Positions 60,740 through 64,000 of a DNA stretch of 64,000 bases are shown piece after piece (position 1 is the stretch's first letter; each line of letters opens with the position of its first letter). Under the pieces are notes generated by a model. It saw only the letters and a list, made by a program, of their open reading frames with translations. It was not told the DNA's origin and did no database searches. This DNA is from Enteroscipio rubneri (GTDB lineage Bacteria; Actinomycetota; Coriobacteriia; Coriobacteriales; Eggerthellaceae): the NCBI RefSeq assembly GCF_002899715.1, contig NZ_PPEK01000003.1:1-64000 (forward strand). Reading direction: 5' to 3'. A program made the translations under genes and the position numbers.

Positions 60740-61117
60740 ATGGAGTACGCAGAGTTCCGCAACGACGAAGCCCCTTCGATCGACGACTTGCCGCCGTGCC
60801 CAGTGGAGACGACAGCGCAGCTCATCGGCAGCAAATGGCGGCTGCTCATCCTGCGCGACCTCATGGAGGGCACGAAACGCTTCGGCGAGCTAAAGAAGTC
60901 GGTGGGCTCCATCTCGCAAAAGGTGCTTACGTCCAATCTCCGCGATATGGAGAAGAAGGGGCTTGTGGTGCGGCGCGTGTACCCCGAGGTGCCCCCGCGC
61001 GTCGAGTACGGCCTCACCGACCTCGGTAAGAGCCTGACGCCCATCGTCGACGCCATGCGCGCCTGGGGCGAAGGCTACCTCGATCGAGCGCGAAAGACCT
61101 CGTGGGGCGGGTTTTAG
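60740..61117 (+). CDS. HxlR-family winged-helix regulator
   Basis: 125 residues from ATG 60740, behind GAGGAAGCGAGG. The HxlR fold shows CPVETTAQLIGSKWRLLILRDL, RFGELKKSVGSISQKVLTSNLRDMEKKGLV (quoted: GSISQKVLTSNLRDME) and RVYPEVPPRVEYGLTDLGKSL. These small dimeric regulators respond to aldehydes, quinones, thiol stress or other ligands. Cys36 in the CPVETT position is the redox-sensing cysteine of some members (inference). The gene has its own promoter with a downstream operator-like site and converges on the MBL-fold gene, whose promoter has a related site. Confidence 0.92.
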   Translation: MEYAEFRNDEAPSIDDLPPCPVETTAQLIGSKWRLLILRDLMEGTKRFGELKKSVGSISQKVLTSNLRDMEKKGLVVRRVYPEVPPRVEYGLTDLGKSLTPIVDAMRAWGEGYLDRARKTSWGGF

Positions 61118-61911
61118 GCGAAGAAGAACCCGGACGTCATGTCAAGGTAATTGCCGCCGGAGTAGCCGGGGAAGCGGTTCTGCACGGCGGCCTTGAACTC
61201 CTCGGCCCCCACGCATTCGGCGGCGATGGCCTTGAGGTCCTCGAGGTAGTCGATCTTCGTCCGCACGTCCTTGAGGTCTTCGGGCGTGTAGTGCGAGGTG
61301 AGCACAAGGCCGATGCCGCGCTCGAGGTAGCCGCGCAGCTGGGCGACGATGGCGTCTGCGTGGCCCGGGCTGGCCACGATGGAGTGGCAGTCGTGGCCGA
61401 GCATGTGCGTGTACAGCGCGTCGATCTCGGGGATCTCCAGGTCGAAGGCCTCGCTCGTGCGCACGATGCTCATCCGCACGCCTGCGAGCTCCAGCTCGTC
61501 GCCCTCGATGACGTCCGTGACCGTCGCGATGGAGCTGTCGAACGCGTCGCTGAACGCGCCGGCGAAGTTGTCGATGAGGGCGCGCCCGCCGCCGGAGTGG
61601 CCATACACGTCGGCCTCCCGGGTGGCGAAGACCGGCGTGCCCGCGAGGAAGCTTGCGCCCGCCATGTGGTAGGACGCCACGATCCCCTCGACGTCGATGC
61701 CTGCGTCGCGCAGGTAGCCCTCGAGCGCGGTGATGCTGTCGAAGAAGCAGGGCATCTCGATCACGAAGCCGCGCCCGCCCTTCTCGACGACGAACACCTC
61801 ATCGTCGATGGGGTCGGCCGTGCGATATGTGTGCAGCCTGACCTCGCCGAAGTCGTAGACATCCACCCAGCCTGCGGCCAGCTCGATGCGCGTGAAGTCG
61901 TTCTTGTCCAT
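61114..61911 (-). CDS. Degenerate metallo-beta-lactamase-fold protein
   Basis: 265 residues from ATG 61911, behind AGGAGG. The length and order of strands fit the MBL fold, but the metal motif HxHxDH is replaced by HMAGAS (in VASYHMAGASFLAG). A later GHDCHSIVASPGH could supply His residues. It is probably not a standard zinc hydrolase; it may bind a different ligand or act as a sensor. The fold assignment is by eye. The gene ends four bases inside hxlR (convergent stops). A TTACCA-17-TATCCT promoter (61967-61995, minus) overlaps a GGTAAG/GCACTT palindromic site, which suggests HxlR control. Confidence 0.7.
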   Translation of the reverse strand: MDKNDFTRIELAAGWVDVYDFGEVRLHTYRTADPIDDEVFVVEKGGRGFVIEMPCFFDSITALEGYLRDAGIDVEGIVASYHMAGASFLAGTPVFATREADVYGHSGGGRALIDNFAGAFSDAFDSSIATVTDVIEGDELELAGVRMSIVRTSEAFDLEIPEIDALYTHMLGHDCHSIVASPGHADAIVAQLRGYLERGIGLVLTSHYTPEDLKDVRTKIDYLEDLKAIAAECVGAEEFKAAVQNRFPGYSGGNYLDMTSGFFFA

Positions 61912-61966
61912 GTCGTTCCTCCTGCGGTCTGCGGCGTTTTCCGTCGCGCTTTTCCTTGCACCGAGG

Positions 61967-61995
61967 AGGATACCGGCTACAGTTTCAATTGGTAA
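61967..61995 (-). promoter_or_regulatory. Promoter of the MBL-fold gene
   Basis: On the minus strand: TTACCA (61995-61990), 17 bases, TATCCT (61972-61967). It overlaps the operator-like site on its -35 side. Confidence 0.55.
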
Positions 61996-62044
61996 GTAAG
62001 CACTTAAAAGTGCGGTAGTCACCTTTTGGTTACTTTAAGTGCGC
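61991..62044. promoter_or_regulatory. Candidate HxlR operator with two ACTT/AAGT palindromes
   Basis: GGTAAG at 61991, then GCACTT-AA-AAGTGC (62000-62013), and a second core ACTT-T-AAGT (62032-62040). The cores are about 30 bp apart, near three helical turns. The first overlaps the -35 of the MBL-fold gene. Related to the site at 60672. Confidence 0.5.
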
Positions 62045-62961
62045 GGCACGTAGCCTCTACCGTGCCCTTCCTGCTCCAGTTGCAGCATGCGCTGGCCGAC
62101 GGAGTCTTCCAGCCGGTGCGCCACGAGGTCGACCATTGCCGAGCCGTCGCGGCCTTCTATGTCACGCGTGAACGACTTGATGGCCTGGTAGTATGCGGCG
62201 ACGCCCTGCTCGTCCGCTTTGAGGCTCACCGGTGGGAAACCGCCGCTCATCAACATGAAGTTGAGCAGGATGCGGCCCGTGCGGCCGTTGCCGTCCTGGA
62301 AAGGGTGGATGTCCTCAAACGCCAGGTGGAAGAGCGCTGCCGTCTCTATCGCGCGGGCTTCCGCCTTCGCCGCCCATGCGACGAGATTGCCCATGAGCGT
62401 GGGAACGCGCGCCGGTGGCGGGGGGATGATGGGCGAGGACGAGATGTAACGCTGATCCCTGCGATACTCGCCCGGCTCGCAATCTTCCAAGTGCGCCGAG
62501 GCGACGCGATGGACTGCGAGGACTACCTCCTCCGAGAGCCGCTTCCTTTCGCGCACGAAACCGACCATGAGGTCGAAGGCGGCGGCGATGTCGATCACTT
62601 CAAGGTGCTCGCTCAGTGGCTTGCCGGGAATGACGGCGTCCTCCTCCAGCACCAGGCTGGTCTCTTGGAGCGAGAGTGTGTTGCCTTCGATGCGGGCGGT
62701 GGTATGCACGAAGTCGACCTTCATGGCGTTGAGGATGCGATCCTCCTTCGCGGGGTTGAAGCCGCGCTCGGCAAGGATCGAGCATTGGCTTTCAAGGCGC
62801 TCGATGAGTTCTTTGTCGCAGTTCGGAGCCGTGGGAAGCGTGTCAAAGCGGCGAAGCTGGGATTGTAGAAGTCGCAGGTAGCTCTCGCGCTCGTCGGTGA
62901 CGCCATACATCTTCTCGTAACCGGTGGCGTATTCGAGGTCGCTTAAATCCTGTTCTGGCAT
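62035..62961 (-). CDS. Fic-domain protein, class II (N-terminal inhibitory motif)
   Basis: 308 residues from ATG 62961, behind AAGGGAG. The active site is HPFQDGNGRTGR (219-230), the full HxFx(D/E)GNGRxxR motif that transfers AMP from ATP to a target hydroxyl. The inhibitory motif (S/T)xxxE(G/N) appears as TARIEG (88-93), placing it in class II, where an N-terminal helix blocks ATP until released. There is no antitoxin gene of the class I type beside it. The target is unknown; self-modification or a host-independent regulatory role is common. It runs in the same direction as the MBL-fold gene. Confidence 0.94.
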   Translation of the reverse strand: MPEQDLSDLEYATGYEKMYGVTDERESYLRLLQSQLRRFDTLPTAPNCDKELIERLESQCSILAERGFNPAKEDRILNAMKVDFVHTTARIEGNTLSLQETSLVLEEDAVIPGKPLSEHLEVIDIAAAFDLMVGFVRERKRLSEEVVLAVHRVASAHLEDCEPGEYRRDQRYISSSPIIPPPPARVPTLMGNLVAWAAKAEARAIETAALFHLAFEDIHPFQDGNGRTGRILLNFMLMSGGFPPVSLKADEQGVAAYYQAIKSFTRDIEGRDGSAMVDLVAHRLEDSVGQRMLQLEQEGHGRGYVPRT

Positions 62962-63117
62962 TGCGTGCTCCCTTGTGAGTGCTTGCGATGAGATTTTACC
63001 ATGCTTTCGCAAGGGTCTCGAAGCTGGCGCCTTCTGCCAAAATTGTAGGGAGTGTTCTGCAATTGGACTACTTTGAGCAACAATGCAGAGTATATCTGGC
63101 ACCTGCGAACGACACTC

Positions 63118-64000
63118 TTACAAATACCTTCCCGTGACGCTGTCCGGGTTGGCGGCCACCTGCTCGGGCGTGCCGGCGGCGACGATGTGGCCGCCGGATG
63201 CGCCGCCGCCGGGACCGAGGTCGATCACGTAGTCGGCGTTCGCGATGACGTCCAGGTCGTGCTCGATCACCACCATGGTGGCGCCTTGCGACACCAGGCG
63301 GTCGAACACCTCGAGCAGCGTGCGCACGTCGAGCGGGTGCAAGCCGATGGTGGGCTCGTCGAACACGAACACGGCATCGTCCTGCGTGCGCTTCATCTCG
63401 CTGGCCAGCTTCAGGCGCTGCGCCTCGCCGCCGGAAAGCGCCGGCGTGGCCTCGCCGAGGGTGAGGTACCCCAGTCCCAGGTCGCAGAGGGTTTGCAGCT
63501 TCGCGGCCACCTTCCTGAGGTCGGAGGTGGCGGCCAGCGCCTCGCTCGCGCTCATGGCCATGAGGTCGGGTAGAGACACGAGGTCCACCGGGTCGTCGGC
63601 GTGCGGGCGGCGGATGCGATCGGCCTCGGGGGCGTAGCGCGAGCCGCGGCAGGCGGGGCAGGTGATGTCCACGTCGGGCAGGAACTGCACGTCCAGGCTG
63701 ATGGAGCCCGTGCCGTCGCATACGGGGCAGCGCAGCTTTCCCGTGTTGTACGAGAAGTCGCCCGCCTTGAGCCCCGCCGCCTTCGCGTCCGGCGTGCGGG
63801 CGAAGGCGCGGCGCAGCTCGTCGTGCACGCCCGCGTAGGTGGCCACGGTCGAGCGCACGTTGATGCCGATGGGGGAGGCGTCGATGAGGTTCGCCCGCTC
63901 GATGCCCGCAGCCTCGAGGGCGCGCACGTGGGCGGGCGGCCTCTCGCCGGCGGCCCACGCCTTCAGCGCGGGCACGAGGCTCTCCAGCACGAACGTGGTC
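63118..64000 (-). CDS. UvrA paralogue (ABC excinuclease A-like, drug-resistance type), 3' part
   Basis: The last 294 residues of a second UvrA-like protein; the gene runs off the right edge. Visible: FVLESLVPAL just after the second ATP site, a zinc module with CPVCDGTGSI and [45 protein letters not shown] and VIEHDLDVI. It differs clearly from uvrA at 20265 and has a shorter C-terminus, as in UvrA2 or DrrC-like proteins linked to tolerance of DNA-binding compounds. No uvrB or uvrC is present nearby. The 156 bases between it and fic hold nothing certain. Confidence 0.9.
   Translation of the reverse strand, partial: TTFVLESLVPALKAWAAGERPPAHVRALEAAGIERANLIDASPIGINVRSTVATYAGVHDELRRAFARTPDAKAAGLKAGDFSYNTGKLRCPVCDGTGSISLDVQFLPDVDITCPACRGSRYAPEADRIRRPHADDPVDLVSLPDLMAMSASEALAATSDLRKVAAKLQTLCDLGLGYLTLGEATPALSGGEAQRLKLASEMKRTQDDAVFVFDEPTIGLHPLDVRTLLEVFDRLVSQGATMVVIEHDLDVIANADYVIDLGPGGGASGGHIVAAGTPEQVAANPDSVTGRYL

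Noticed and set aside
1-64000. CRISPR array, insertion sequence, integrated phage or conjugative element
   Set aside because: No regularly spaced repeats, transposase, phage structural or conjugation genes were seen. The single tyrosine recombinase fits the housekeeping XerC type by context.

Overview
The window is GC-rich, densely coded DNA. Its gene content and style match an anaerobic gut actinobacterium of class Coriobacteriia, family Eggerthellaceae (Eggerthella/Gordonibacter-like). This rests on a LuxR regulator with a 12-helix membrane sensor half, an OFA-type MFS carrier, a UbiD/UbiX pair, a DUF3516 helicase, tandem CmpB-like membrane proteins and an actinobacterial DNA-processing cluster. 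The assignment is inference from gene families, not a database match. I see no rRNA, tRNA, CRISPR array, insertion sequence or phage.

Layout. 1-2.5 kb: small membrane protein, a short-chain dehydrogenase/VOC-fold pair, and rplS. 2.8-9.3 kb: housekeeping run rnhB, yraN, comM, dprA, trmFO, xerC, with several start/stop overlaps. 9.5-15.7 kb: lipoprotein, membrane protein, then a complete Bce-type peptide-sensing and detoxification module (response regulator, short sensor kinase, ATPase, ten-helix permease). 15.8-23.1 kb: MFS carrier, YgbA-like protein, a PTS EIIC-EAL fusion and uvrA. 23.4-28.2 kb: a DMT transporter-GNAT fusion followed by a second GNAT, an anchored extracytoplasmic protein, a DUF1848 protein, a decayed fragment and tatA. 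28.4-32.1 kb: membrane LuxR regulator and ubiD-ubiX. 32.1-40.4 kb: an ABC-2 exporter with its two-component system, then a VanRS-like system with vanY, and a tail-anchored protein carrying a ParB-like N-terminal motif. 40.6-46.4 kb: CmpB-like proteins, VanZ, a six-helix protein overlapping an iron-sulfur aldo/keto reductase, and a rhomboid protease. 46.4-53.2 kb: HD protein, Ski2-like helicase, a class M-type sirtuin with a deformylase-like protein that lacks the catalytic Glu, and icd. 53.4-64 kb: two YhgE/Pip proteins, a FAD-Rieske oxidoreductase, a second class M-type sirtuin with a nine-base homopolymer at its start, hxlR, a degenerate metallo-beta-lactamase-fold protein, Fic and the 3' part of a uvrA paralogue.

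Envelope defence is the strongest theme: the Bce module, a second ABC exporter with its two-component system, VanRS-like/VanY, VanZ and YhgE/Pip. A second theme is NAD- or nucleotide-linked protein modification: two sirtuins, Fic and GNATs. The most unusual items are the poly-G tract at the start of sirtuin 2, the EIIC-EAL and DMT-GNAT fusions, the deformylase-like protein with HMIDH in place of HExDH, the ParB-like tail-anchored protein, a G-quadruplex motif in the loop of a long hairpin, and a recurring pattern of promoters placed 6-9 bases before start codons that lack a Shine-Dalgarno sequence.
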